Positions 36,849 to 45,242 of a stretch of DNA of 53,353 bases are shown here, one piece after another. Position 1 is the stretch's first letter. Every line of letters begins with the position of its first letter. Source of the stretch: Nioella halotolerans (GTDB lineage: Bacteria; Pseudomonadota; Alphaproteobacteria; Rhodobacterales; Rhodobacteraceae); NCBI GenBank assembly GCA_003428585.1, contig QVQC01000050.1:1-53353 (forward strand), written 5' to 3'. The translations under genes and the position numbers were made by a program. A model generated the notes under the pieces. The model saw only the letters and a program-made list of their open reading frames with translations. It had not been told where the DNA came from and ran no database searches.

Positions 36849-38633
36849 ATGGATCAAACAACCATCAACTTCATCTTCGTAGGCGCATCCTTCGCGCTCT
36901 ACTTCGCGATCGCGGTCTGGGCCCGGGCCGGGTCGACCAGCGAGTTCTACGCCGCGGGCCGTGGCGTGAACCCGGTCGTCAACGGCATGGCGACGGCGGC
37001 TGACTGGATGTCGGCGGCGTCGTTCATCTCGATGGCCGGCCTCATCGCCTTCGTGGGCTACAACAACTCGTCCTTCCTGATGGGGTGGACCGGCGGCTAC
37101 GTCCTCATGGCCATGCTGCTCGCGCCCTACCTGCGCAAGTTCGGCAAATACACCGTGCCGGAATTCGTGGGCGACCGGTATTACAGCCAGACCGCCCGCA
37201 TCGTCGCCGTGATCTGTCTGATCGTGATCTCCACCACCTACGTGATCGGCCAGATGACCGGCGCAGGCGTGGCGTTCTCGCGCTTTCTGGAAGTGGACAA
37301 CACCACCGGCCTGATCATCGCCTCGCTCGTCGTTGCCTTCTACGCGGTTATGGGCGGCATGAAGGGCATCACCTACACGCAGGTGGCGCAGTATATCGTC
37401 CTGATCATCGCCTACACGATCCCGGCGATCTTCATCTCGCTGCAACTGACCGGCAACCCGATCCCGGGTCTTGGCCTGTTCTCCTCCATGGCGCCGGGCA
37501 ATGCCGGCGGTGTCGAGGCGGGCGTGCCGCTGCTGGCCACCCTCAACGAGTTGCTCGACGATCTCGGCTTCAACGAGTACACGACCGGCTCGAGCCCCCT
37601 CAACATGGCGCTCTTCACCCTGTCGCTGATGATCGGCACCGCGGGCCTGCCGCACGTGATCATCCGCTTCTTCACGGTGCCCCGCGTGGCCGATGCCCGC
37701 TGGTCCGCCGGTTGGGCGCTGGTGTTCATCGCGCTGCTCTACCTGACGGCCCCGGCCGTTGGCGCCATGGCCCGCCTCAACATCATCACCACGATGTGGC
37801 CCGAGGGTGTCGAAAGCGAAGCGATCGCACAGGAAGACCTGCCCGACTGGTTCCAGACATGGGAGGTGACCGGCCTTCTGGGTGTCGAGGACCTGAACGG
37901 CGATGGCCGAATCCAGTACTACAACGATGCGTCGCCCGAAGGTCAGGCCTTCGCGGAGGCCAACGGGCTGGAAGGCAACGAGCTTGTCACCTTCAACCGT
38001 GACATCCTCGTTCTGGCGAACCCGGAGATTGCACAGCTTCCCGGCTGGGTGATCGGCCTGATCGCGGCCGGTGGTCTGGCAGCCGCCCTGTCCACCGCGG
38101 CGGGTCTGTTGCTGGCCATCTCCTCGGCGATCAGCCACGACCTGATCAAGTCGGTGATCAACCCCGGCATCTCGGAAAAGGGTGAGCTTCTGGCCGCCCG
38201 GCTCTCGATGATCGTGGCGATCATTCTGGCGACATTGCTGGCACTGAATCCGCCGGGCTTCGCGGCGCAAACCGTGGCGCTTGCCTTCGGTCTTGCGGCG
38301 GCGTCACTCTTCCCGACGCTGATGATGGGGATCTTCTACAAGCGCATGAACTCCGCCGGGGCGATTGCGGGGATGCTGGCAGGTCTGATCTCGACCCTGC
38401 TGTATCTCTTCCTCTTCCTTGGCTGGTTCTTCATTCCCGGCACCGCGACGCTGGATTCCAGCCAGTATCTCTTCGGCATCCCGCCGGCATCCTTCGGGCC
38501 GGTTGGCGCGTTGCTCAACTTCGTCGTCGCCTACCTGGTGTCGAACGCGACCGATGAACCGCCGCAGGAAATCCAGGACCTGGTGGAATCGGTTCGTATC
38601 CCGCGTGGGGCTGGCGGAGCCGTCGACCACTAG
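36849..38633 (+). CDS. Sodium:solute symporter (VC_2705 subfamily), probable acetate uptake
   Basis: 594 residues, SSS family with about 13 helices. Typical parts are EFYAAGRGVNPVVNGMATAA near the N-terminus, FVGDRYYSQTARIVA and GGLAAALSTAAGLLLAISSA. A long insert (about residues 315-385, with ending ILVLANPEIAQLPGW) is soluble and acidic and is usual in this subfamily. Its position after acs, adk and DUF4212 points to acetate or a related short acid. Two hairpins follow the stop. Confidence 0.9.
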   Translation: MDQTTINFIFVGASFALYFAIAVWARAGSTSEFYAAGRGVNPVVNGMATAADWMSAASFISMAGLIAFVGYNNSSFLMGWTGGYVLMAMLLAPYLRKFGKYTVPEFVGDRYYSQTARIVAVICLIVISTTYVIGQMTGAGVAFSRFLEVDNTTGLIIASLVVAFYAVMGGMKGITYTQVAQYIVLIIAYTIPAIFISLQLTGNPIPGLGLFSSMAPGNAGGVEAGVPLLATLNELLDDLGFNEYTTGSSPLNMALFTLSLMIGTAGLPHVIIRFFTVPRVADARWSAGWALVFIALLYLTAPAVGAMARLNIITTMWPEGVESEAIAQEDLPDWFQTWEVTGLLGVEDLNGDGRIQYYNDASPEGQAFAEANGLEGNELVTFNRDILVLANPEIAQLPGWVIGLIAAGGLAAALSTAAGLLLAISSAISHDLIKSVINPGISEKGELLAARLSMIVAIILATLLALNPPGFAAQTVALAFGLAAASLFPTLMMGIFYKRMNSAGAIAGMLAGLISTLLYLFLFLGWFFIPGTATLDSSQYLFGIPPASFGPVGALLNFVVAYLVSNATDEPPQEIQDLVESVRIPRGAGGAVDH

Positions 38634-38647
38634 GGGATCGCTCCTGT

Positions 38648-38723
38648 ACAGGGCCTGCGACATCGCGGGCCCTGTTCAAGACAGCGGCGCATCCCGACCC
38701 TTGCGGGGTGCGCCATTTCATTT
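38648..38723 (+). terminator. Double terminator after the symporter gene
   Basis: A first hairpin at 38648-38675 has a 12-bp stem (ACAGGGCC.. / ..GGCCCTGT) and an ACAT loop. A second at 38686-38714 has 11-bp arms (GGCGCATCCCG / CGGGGTGCGCC) and a run ATTTCATTT after it. The second looks like a Rho-independent terminator. It separates the transport genes from the next operon. Confidence 0.75.
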
Positions 38724-38739
38724 CCGGGGGGACCCGACC

Positions 38740-40554
38740 ATGCCCGAGCGAAGCCGCGATATCCTCTCGCAGACCCATCCCTATGACAGCCTGCCGGCCG
38801 AGGCGCTCGACGCGCTTGCCCAAGACGTGGATCGGCGCGACATGACGGCGGGCGAGGCGATCTACACGCAGGGGCAGCGCCTCGATGCGCTCTACCTGAT
38901 CATCCGCGGCCGCGTCGATGTCACCGACGGATCGGGCGAGATCCTGTCGATCCTCGGCCCCGGCAATTCCTTCGGCGAACGCGGCCTGATGCGTGACGGG
39001 CGCGCCGTAACCTCCGCCCATGCGGCAGAAGAGGGGCAGCTTCTGACCATTCCCGACCGGACCTTCCGCGCGCTGGTGGCCGAACATCCCCGCGTCGCCC
39101 GCTTCTTCGACCGCACGAGGCCCGCCCGCGCCAAGCGGCAGGACCTGACCACCATGTCGCTTGACGACATGATGACGCGCGATCCGTTGTCCGTGCCGCC
39201 CGACACCGGCATCGCCACCGCCGCGCGCAAGATGCGCGACAACCGTGTTTCCTCGCTGATGGTGACCGAGGGCGACGCCGTCATCGGCATCGTCACCACC
39301 CGCGACCTGACCAACAAGGCCCTTGCCGAAGGTCTGCCTCATGACGCGCCGGTGCGCGAGGTAATGACCGCCGACCCGATGAGCCTGCCGCCCTCGGCGC
39401 TGGTCTCGGACGTGCTGCACGCGATGGTGGAACGGCGCATCACCCACATGCCGGTGGTCGAGGGCGGCAGGCTTGTCGGCATGCTGACCCAGACCGACCT
39501 GACGCGGTTTCAGGCGACCTCGTCGGCGGCGCTGATCCAGGACATCGCGGAGGCGGAAACGCTGGAGGATCTCACCGCCTCCGTCGGACGCATTCCACAG
39601 CTCCTGATGCAGCTTGTCGGCGCCCACAACGCCCACCAGGTCGTCACGCGGCTGATCACCGATGTCGGCGACGCCACCACCCGGCGGCTGCTTGCGATGG
39701 CCGAGGCCAAACTTGGCCCGCCCCCGGTGCCCTACCTGTGGCTCGCCTGCGGATCGCAGGGGCGGCAGGAACAGACCGGCGTTTCGGACCAGGACAATTG
39801 CCTGATCATCGACGACACGATGCGGCCCGAAGATGACGACTACTTCAAGGCGCTGGCAACCTTCGTGTCAGACGGGCTGGATGCCTGCGGCTATTTCTAC
39901 TGCCCCGGCGACATGATGGCGACGGCGGATCGTTGGCGTCAGCCGCTCCGCGTCTGGCGCGGCTATTTCGACAAGTGGATCGCCACCCCCAACCCCGAGG
40001 CGCAGATGCTCGCCTCCGTCATGTTCGACCTGCGCCCGATCGGCGGCGATGCGGCGCTGTTCGACGATCTTCAGGCCGAGACGCTGAAGAAAGCCGCCGC
40101 CAATTCGATCTTCGTGGCGCACATGGTGTCGAACTCGCTCAAGCATACGCCGCCGCTGGGTCTCTTCCGGGGCTTTGCGACCGTGCGCTCGGGCGAAAAC
40201 AAGAACACGCTCGACCTCAAGCTGAATGGCGTCGTGCCGGTGGTGGACCTTGGCCGCATCTACGCGCTGCAAGGCCGGTTGACGGAGGCCAACACCCGCG
40301 CCCGGCTGGTCGCCGCGATCGAACGCGGCACGGTGTCGGCCAGCGGCGGGCGCGACCTTCTGGATGCCTATGACATGATCGCCGATATCCGGCTGCAACA
40401 TCAGGCCGCGCAGATCCGCCGCGGGGAGAAGCCGGACAATTTCATGCCCCCGACGGACCTGTCCGATTTCGAGCGCAGCCACCTGCGCGACGCCTTCGTG
40501 GTGGTCAAGACAATGCAATCCGCCGCCGGCCAGGGCCGCGGTTACCTCAGCTGA
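38740..40554 (+). CDS. cNMP-binding / CBS / DUF294 nucleotidyltransferase-like regulator
   Basis: 604 residues in four parts: a cyclic-nucleotide-binding fold (about 10-120, with GNSFGERGLMRDGRAVT), a CBS pair (about 140-260), a GlnD-like nucleotidyltransferase of DUF294 type (about 310-450, with CGSQGRQEQTGVSDQDNCLI carrying the G-S...D-x-D metal motif), and the DUF294 C-terminal helical domain. It may attach a nucleotide to a partner in response to adenine nucleotides; the target is unknown. It sits behind the acetate transport genes and before the membrane exonuclease. ATG 38740 follows GGGGGGAC. Confidence 0.92.
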   Translation: MPERSRDILSQTHPYDSLPAEALDALAQDVDRRDMTAGEAIYTQGQRLDALYLIIRGRVDVTDGSGEILSILGPGNSFGERGLMRDGRAVTSAHAAEEGQLLTIPDRTFRALVAEHPRVARFFDRTRPARAKRQDLTTMSLDDMMTRDPLSVPPDTGIATAARKMRDNRVSSLMVTEGDAVIGIVTTRDLTNKALAEGLPHDAPVREVMTADPMSLPPSALVSDVLHAMVERRITHMPVVEGGRLVGMLTQTDLTRFQATSSAALIQDIAEAETLEDLTASVGRIPQLLMQLVGAHNAHQVVTRLITDVGDATTRRLLAMAEAKLGPPPVPYLWLACGSQGRQEQTGVSDQDNCLIIDDTMRPEDDDYFKALATFVSDGLDACGYFYCPGDMMATADRWRQPLRVWRGYFDKWIATPNPEAQMLASVMFDLRPIGGDAALFDDLQAETLKKAAANSIFVAHMVSNSLKHTPPLGLFRGFATVRSGENKNTLDLKLNGVVPVVDLGRIYALQGRLTEANTRARLVAAIERGTVSASGGRDLLDAYDMIADIRLQHQAAQIRRGEKPDNFMPPTDLSDFERSHLRDAFVVVKTMQSAAGQGRGYLS

Positions 40555-40564
40555 AAGGCGCCCA

Positions 40565-41095
40565 ATGTTCTGGACCCTCGTCACCGCCATCTTCGCCGCC
40601 TTCGCCGGGGCCGGGCTGGGCTTTGCCTTGCGCCACCTTTCCGGCAAGCGCCTGCCAAAGGGGATCGTGCCGATCGCCGCCGGCCTTGCGATGATCGCCT
40701 CCACCGTGGCGCTCGAATACGGCTGGGCGTCGAACGTTCTCAGAACCCTGCCCGCCGATACGGTCGTCATCTCCGAACGCGAGCATCAGGCGTGGTACCA
40801 GCCATGGACCTATGCCCGCCCCTGGGTGCGCGGTTTCGTGGCCTTCTCGCCCGCCGACACCGTGGAAACCGCCGAAGGCTCCGGAATCCTCGTGGTGCAG
40901 CTGCGCCTGCACGAACGCTGGCAGCCGCCGATGCAAATGCCGATCCTCGTCGACTGCGCCGAAGGCCGCCGCGCGCAGATCGACCCGGACACCAGCTTCG
41001 ACGAGGCCGGCCAGCCCGAAGACGCCAACTGGATTCCCGCCGGCCGCGGCGATCCGATCATGACCGCGATCTGCGGCCGGGTCGCCACCGCCTGA
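40565..41095 (+). CDS. Hypothetical membrane protein
   Basis: 176 residues. Two N-terminal hydrophobic segments (FWTLVTAIFAAFAGAGLGFA and GIVPIAAGLAMIASTVALEY) are followed by a soluble domain of about 120 residues with an RPWVRGFVAFSPADT block and two late cysteines. I do not recognise a function. It is packed between the DUF294 protein (10 bp) and the PAS-exonuclease (80 bp), so it probably belongs to the same system. Confidence 0.8.
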   Translation: MFWTLVTAIFAAFAGAGLGFALRHLSGKRLPKGIVPIAAGLAMIASTVALEYGWASNVLRTLPADTVVISEREHQAWYQPWTYARPWVRGFVAFSPADTVETAEGSGILVVQLRLHERWQPPMQMPILVDCAEGRRAQIDPDTSFDEAGQPEDANWIPAGRGDPIMTAICGRVATA

Positions 41096-41175
41096 CACGA
41101 CCCCCGGGGCTTGGGACGTTGCGCGACCGCCCCGACCCCATAGCGAAAAAGGGGCAAGGAGGAGGCCCCAAACCC

Positions 41176-43170
41176 ATGTTCACCCATCTTTCCCTGCGTC
41201 TGCGCATCTTCCTGTTCTTTGCCTTCCTCGCCCTTGCAACCTCGGCGCTTGCCATCGCGGGGCTGGTCTTGGGCTATACAAGGCTGGGCGAAGATCACGC
41301 CCTGTCCGCCTTCGTCATTGCCGGGGTCATCGCAGTTGCGGCCATCCTCGCGCTGACCACGTGGATCTGGGTGCTCTTCGATGAAAACGTCGCGCGCCCG
41401 GTGGAACGGCTGGCCGCCGAGATGCGCGCCCGCGCCCATGCCGAGGTGACGCATGACATCGACCACGAGGCGGCGAAATACCTTGGCGATCTGGGCACTG
41501 CCGCCGCCGCCGTCACCCGCGACCTGACCGAAACGCGGAACGCGATGGCCATGGCCGTTGGCCGCGAAACCGCGCGCCTCGGGCTGGAAAAATCGCGTCT
41601 GGAAACCCTGCTGGCGGAGGTGCCGCTTGGCGTGCTCTTCTGCGCCCCCGATCATACCGTGGTGCTCTACAATGCCCGCGCGGTGGATATCCTCGGGGCC
41701 AGCGAGGCGCTCGGCCTCAACCGCCCGCTGCACCACCTGCTCATGCCCGGGCCGATCCGGCAGGCCTATGACCGGCTGCGCACGGCCGGGGACGGGGAGG
41801 GTGCCGATATCCTTTGCGCCACGCGCGAGGACGCCCGCCTGCTGGAGGCGCGCATGAATCTTCTGTCGCTGGAAGGGCAGGAAACCGATGGCCCCGGCTA
41901 TGTTCTGACGTTGCGCGACGTGTCCGAGGATCTCGGCGTGCATGCCGAACGCGCCGCCCTGCTGGAGCGGGTGATCACGGCCGCGACAGACGCCCTGCCA
42001 GACCTGCCCGAAGGACGCCGCGCCGCCCTCGACGCGACGCTGTCCGATGTCACCACACGCAAGGCCGCCACCGATACCGCGTGGTGGCCGATGGAGGCGC
42101 TGCCGCTCGGCGACCTTGCCACCGCCTTGCGCGCCCGCCTTGCCCGGCGCGATATCGGCCTTGCCGCGGACCTGCCCGCGCGCCGCATCCGGTGCGACGG
42201 CTATGCCATCACCCGGCTGCTGGAACGACTGGCGCGCGGCTGGTCGGATCTGGGCGCGACCGGCGTGACCCTCGGCGCGGCCCATGTCGGGGAGCGCGCG
42301 GTCACCCTCAGCCTCGGCGCCGACGTCCCCGCCCCGGATCGCGCCACGCTGGACGGCTGGCTTGCCAAGCCGCTCAGCCCCGGCTTTGCGCATTTCACCG
42401 GCGGCGACGTGCAGGCGACCCACGGCACCCGCGTCACCCTCGCCCACGGTGGCGCCGCGCTGCACCTGTCGCTGCCGCTGGCCTTTCCGCGCACCACGCC
42501 CCCGGCCCGCGCGATGCAATACGATTTCGACCTGCTGCGCGCCGCCCTGCCGGCGGAACTGTCGGAGGCGCGTCTGTCACAACTCAACTTCGTGATTTTC
42601 GACACTGAGACGACCGGCCTCAACCCGCAGGTTGACGAGATCTGCCAGATCGCGGCGGTGCGCGTCGTCAATGGCCGCATCCGCGCCGAGGAACGTTTCG
42701 ACATGCTGGTCAACCCCGGCCGCAAGATCCCCGCCGCGGCTACCGAGGTGCACCATGTCACCAACGAGATGGTGGCCGACGCCCCCGACGTGGCCACGGC
42801 CCTCACCCGCTTTCACCGCTTTGCCGACAACAACGTTCTGGTGGCCCATAACGCGCCCTTCGACATGGCCTTCCTGCAACGCCGCGAGGCAGAGATCGGG
42901 CAACGCTTCGACCAGCCGATCCTCGACACGGTGCTGCTCTCGGCCATCCTCTTCGGCCAGTCGGCGGAACACACGCTCGATGCGCTTTGCCACCGGCTGG
43001 CGATCACCATCCCAGAGGCGGAGCGCCACACCGCAATCGGCGACGCGCTCGCCACCGGCGAGGCTTTCGCGCGCATGATCCCCATGATGGAGGCCGCGGA
43101 CCTGTCCACGTTGGGCGCGGTGATCAAGGCCTTCGACCGCCACGCACGGCTGATCCGCCATCTCAATTGA
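41176..43170 (+). CDS. Membrane sensor-like protein with PAS region and C-terminal DnaQ-type exonuclease
   Basis: 664 residues. Two membrane helices (about 10-33 and 43-68) and a HAMP-like stretch come first, then a PAS-like domain (about 145-235). A region (about 245-450) resembles a decayed histidine-kinase core: it has neither a clear phospho-His nor the Asn/Gly ATP boxes. From 472 comes a DEDDh exonuclease: FDTETTGL (Asp476, Glu478), HNAPFDMAFL (Asp563) and ERHTAIGDA (His618, Asp623), all catalytic residues present. So it looks like a sensor whose output is a 3'-5' exonuclease. It ends the acetate-linked gene group. Confidence 0.88.
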   Translation: MFTHLSLRLRIFLFFAFLALATSALAIAGLVLGYTRLGEDHALSAFVIAGVIAVAAILALTTWIWVLFDENVARPVERLAAEMRARAHAEVTHDIDHEAAKYLGDLGTAAAAVTRDLTETRNAMAMAVGRETARLGLEKSRLETLLAEVPLGVLFCAPDHTVVLYNARAVDILGASEALGLNRPLHHLLMPGPIRQAYDRLRTAGDGEGADILCATREDARLLEARMNLLSLEGQETDGPGYVLTLRDVSEDLGVHAERAALLERVITAATDALPDLPEGRRAALDATLSDVTTRKAATDTAWWPMEALPLGDLATALRARLARRDIGLAADLPARRIRCDGYAITRLLERLARGWSDLGATGVTLGAAHVGERAVTLSLGADVPAPDRATLDGWLAKPLSPGFAHFTGGDVQATHGTRVTLAHGGAALHLSLPLAFPRTTPPARAMQYDFDLLRAALPAELSEARLSQLNFVIFDTETTGLNPQVDEICQIAAVRVVNGRIRAEERFDMLVNPGRKIPAAATEVHHVTNEMVADAPDVATALTRFHRFADNNVLVAHNAPFDMAFLQRREAEIGQRFDQPILDTVLLSAILFGQSAEHTLDALCHRLAITIPEAERHTAIGDALATGEAFARMIPMMEAADLSTLGAVIKAFDRHARLIRHLN

Positions 43171-43222
43171 CGAAACCGGGCCTCTCTGCGCCTGATCCAG
43201 TAGACGAAAGCCGGAGAAGACC

Positions 43223-43918
43223 ATGGCCCGCACCCCGCTCTACAAGACCGCCGAGGCCGAGATCCTGCGCCGGATCCGCTCGGGCGACTGGCCGCCGGGC
43301 CTGCGCCTTGGCAATGAATTCGACCTCGCCGAGGCATTCGGCGTCAGCCAGGGTACCATGCGCCGCGCGCTGATGGCGGTGGAGGCGATGGGATATCTCG
43401 ACCGCAAGCCGGGGCGGGGCACGGTGGTCGCCGCGCCGCCCGACGCAGCGGCCGCCACGCCACCCCCCCATCTGCGCCCGCTGGTCCGCCCCGACGGCAC
43501 CGCCCTGCCGCTGACCGTGTTCCGCGCGCGCCTTTCGCACCGTCGGCCCGAGGGCGCGGAGGCCGCGTTTTTCGACGGCGACCTCAATGTCCTCACCCGC
43601 ACCCTCAAATCCGGCACCGACCGCGCCGCGCTGGAACAGATCGTGCTGCCCGTGGCCCTTGCCCCGGAACTGTCCGAGGACCAGCCCGCCGATTTCGCCG
43701 ACCTCCTTGCCGCGCAGGGCCTCTCCCCCGCGCGGATCGACGACCGCCTGCGCGCGGAGGTCACCGACATGGCCACCGCCGTCGCCCTCGCTTGCAATCG
43801 CTATACCGGCCTTCTATGCCTCACCCGCCTCGCGCGCGACCGGCACGGCACGCCGCTCGCCCGCCAAGCCCTGCGCATGGCCGGCCCCGCCACCTACGTC
43901 GCCCCCTTCGGCGGCTGA
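43223..43918 (+). CDS. GntR family regulator with UTRA-like domain
   Basis: 231 residues. The N-terminal winged helix is clear (TAEAEILRRIRSGDWPPG, then FGVSQGTMRRALMAVEAMGY). The rest (about 85-225) fits a UTRA-type effector domain, ending in LCLTRLARDRHGTPLARQ. It converges on gap and dgoK and might control them. Start ATG 43223 is preceded by GGAGAAG. The stop at 43916-43918 runs straight into the second copy of the dispersed element. Confidence 0.85.
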   Translation: MARTPLYKTAEAEILRRIRSGDWPPGLRLGNEFDLAEAFGVSQGTMRRALMAVEAMGYLDRKPGRGTVVAAPPDAAAATPPPHLRPLVRPDGTALPLTVFRARLSHRRPEGAEAAFFDGDLNVLTRTLKSGTDRAALEQIVLPVALAPELSEDQPADFADLLAAQGLSPARIDDRLRAEVTDMATAVALACNRYTGLLCLTRLARDRHGTPLARQALRMAGPATYVAPFGG

Positions 43919-43962
43919 CGCGACCGCCCCTTCTTCTTGGCCCCAATACTCACGCCGGAGGC
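43918..43962 (+). repeat. Dispersed intergenic element, copy 2 (CTTCTTCTTGG..AATACTC)
   Basis: 45 bp: ACGCGACC, CCCCTTCTTCTTGG, CAATACTCACGCCG, GAGGC. It matches 3942-3988 over almost its full length. Here it starts on the last base of the GntR stop codon. Confidence 0.6.
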
Positions 43963-44041
43963 GTTCCGCCCGCGCAGACCGAACACGGCCCGACTGACCA
44001 CGCGCCCGCCCCGGTCTCCCGTGGCAACGCGCCCCGAGGAG

Positions 44042-44157
44042 GGCCCCGCAGGGGCCTGACGAGGGGCGCCCGCGGATCGGCGCGGTCAGCGCGGCGAAAC
44101 CCGTTTTCGTATGCACAGGGGGTGTACGGGCGGTGTACGGGGGGTGCACGCCCGGCA
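44042..44157 (-). repeat. Four-unit 11-bp repeat element, copy B
   Basis: Read on the minus strand, four 11-bp units occupy 44157-44114, including CACCCCCCGTA, CACCGCCCGTA and CACCCCCTGTG, followed by CATACGAAAAC. The downstream part shares GGGTTTCGCCGCGC, CGATCC and GGCCCCTGCGGGGCC (44056-44042) with copy A. It lies 29 bp after the gap stop codon and in the same orientation as that gene. Confidence 0.8.
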
Positions 44158-44186
44158 CCCCCTCTTTTCCGCCCTGAACGGCGGCC

Positions 44187-45173
44187 TCAGCCGAAGGCGC
44201 CCATGCGCGCGGCAACGTCCAGCATCCGCGCCGAGAAGCCCCATTCATTGTCGTACCAGCCAAAAACGCGCAGCATCCCACCATCCGTGCGCTTGATTTC
44301 CGGCCCCGCCACGATCAGCGATTCCGGCCGCTGCCGCAGGTCCGACGACACCAACGGTTTGTGGGTGTAGCCGATAACCCCCCCAACATCCGCCAATTTC
44401 TTGCGCACAATTTCCACTGAAGGCCGGTCGCGCAGAAGCACCGCCAGATCGACGCAAGACACGCTGGCCACGGGCACCCGCACCGCCGACCCGGTGATCC
44501 GCCCGGCCAAGTGCGGCAGCACGAGGTCGACCAACTGCTCGGCGCTCGTCGTCGTCGGCACCATCGACAGCGCCGCCGCCCGGCTCCGCGCCGCATTCCC
44601 CGTCGCCATGTCCACACTCGGCTGACTGCCCGTGTAGCAATGCACCGTTGTCATCAACGCGCTCTCAAGCCCGTAGGTATCGTCGAGAACCCGGGCCAGC
44701 GGGGCAAGCGCGTTGGTGGTGCACGACGCGTTGGACACGATGCGCTGCTCCGGCGCAAGCTGCGCCTCGTTGGCGCCCAGCACAAGTGTCAGATCCGCCT
44801 CCGGGCACGGGCCCGAGACCAGCACGCGCGCCGCGCCTGCTGCCAGTCCTTGTTCGGCAATGCGGCGATCCTTGGCGCGCCCGGTGCATTCCATCAGAAC
44901 ATCGACGCCCGACAGCGCAAGCGATGCCAATTCCGGTTCACGGGTAAATGGAATCGCTCGGTCACCGGCGATCAACAGGCCATCCCGAACCTCCACACCA
45001 CCGGGGAAAGGGCCGAAAACGCTATCGTATTCGAAAAGGTAGCCGCAGGTTTCCAGATCGGCGACATCGTTGACGCCAACGATCTCCACCCCCGGCCAGG
45101 AATTCCCTGTCAGCCAGGCGCGCAGCACTGACCGGCCGATGCGGCCAAAGCCGTTGATCACAACCCGTGTCAT
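44187..45173 (-). CDS. gap: Glyceraldehyde-3-phosphate dehydrogenase family protein
   Basis: 328 residues. NAD motif INGFGRIGR, catalytic Cys151 in SNASCTTN, His178 in TTVHCYTGSQ, and WYDNEWGFSARMLD near the end. The second cysteine of the usual CTTNC block is Ala here. It is read with the dgoK-like gene upstream (67 bp). A KDPGal pathway would yield glyceraldehyde 3-phosphate, so the pair makes sense. Erythrose-4-phosphate dehydrogenase is a less likely alternative because the middle region reads as GAPDH. Confidence 0.9.
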   Translation of the reverse strand: MTRVVINGFGRIGRSVLRAWLTGNSWPGVEIVGVNDVADLETCGYLFEYDSVFGPFPGGVEVRDGLLIAGDRAIPFTREPELASLALSGVDVLMECTGRAKDRRIAEQGLAAGAARVLVSGPCPEADLTLVLGANEAQLAPEQRIVSNASCTTNALAPLARVLDDTYGLESALMTTVHCYTGSQPSVDMATGNAARSRAAALSMVPTTTSAEQLVDLVLPHLAGRITGSAVRVPVASVSCVDLAVLLRDRPSVEIVRKKLADVGGVIGYTHKPLVSSDLRQRPESLIVAGPEIKRTDGGMLRVFGWYDNEWGFSARMLDVAARMGAFG

Positions 45174-45242
45174 TCAACGCTCCCGACTGCCAGACCCCGC
45201 GCGTAGTGATGCACCGGTGGCTTGGCGGGTGCAAGGGGAGGT

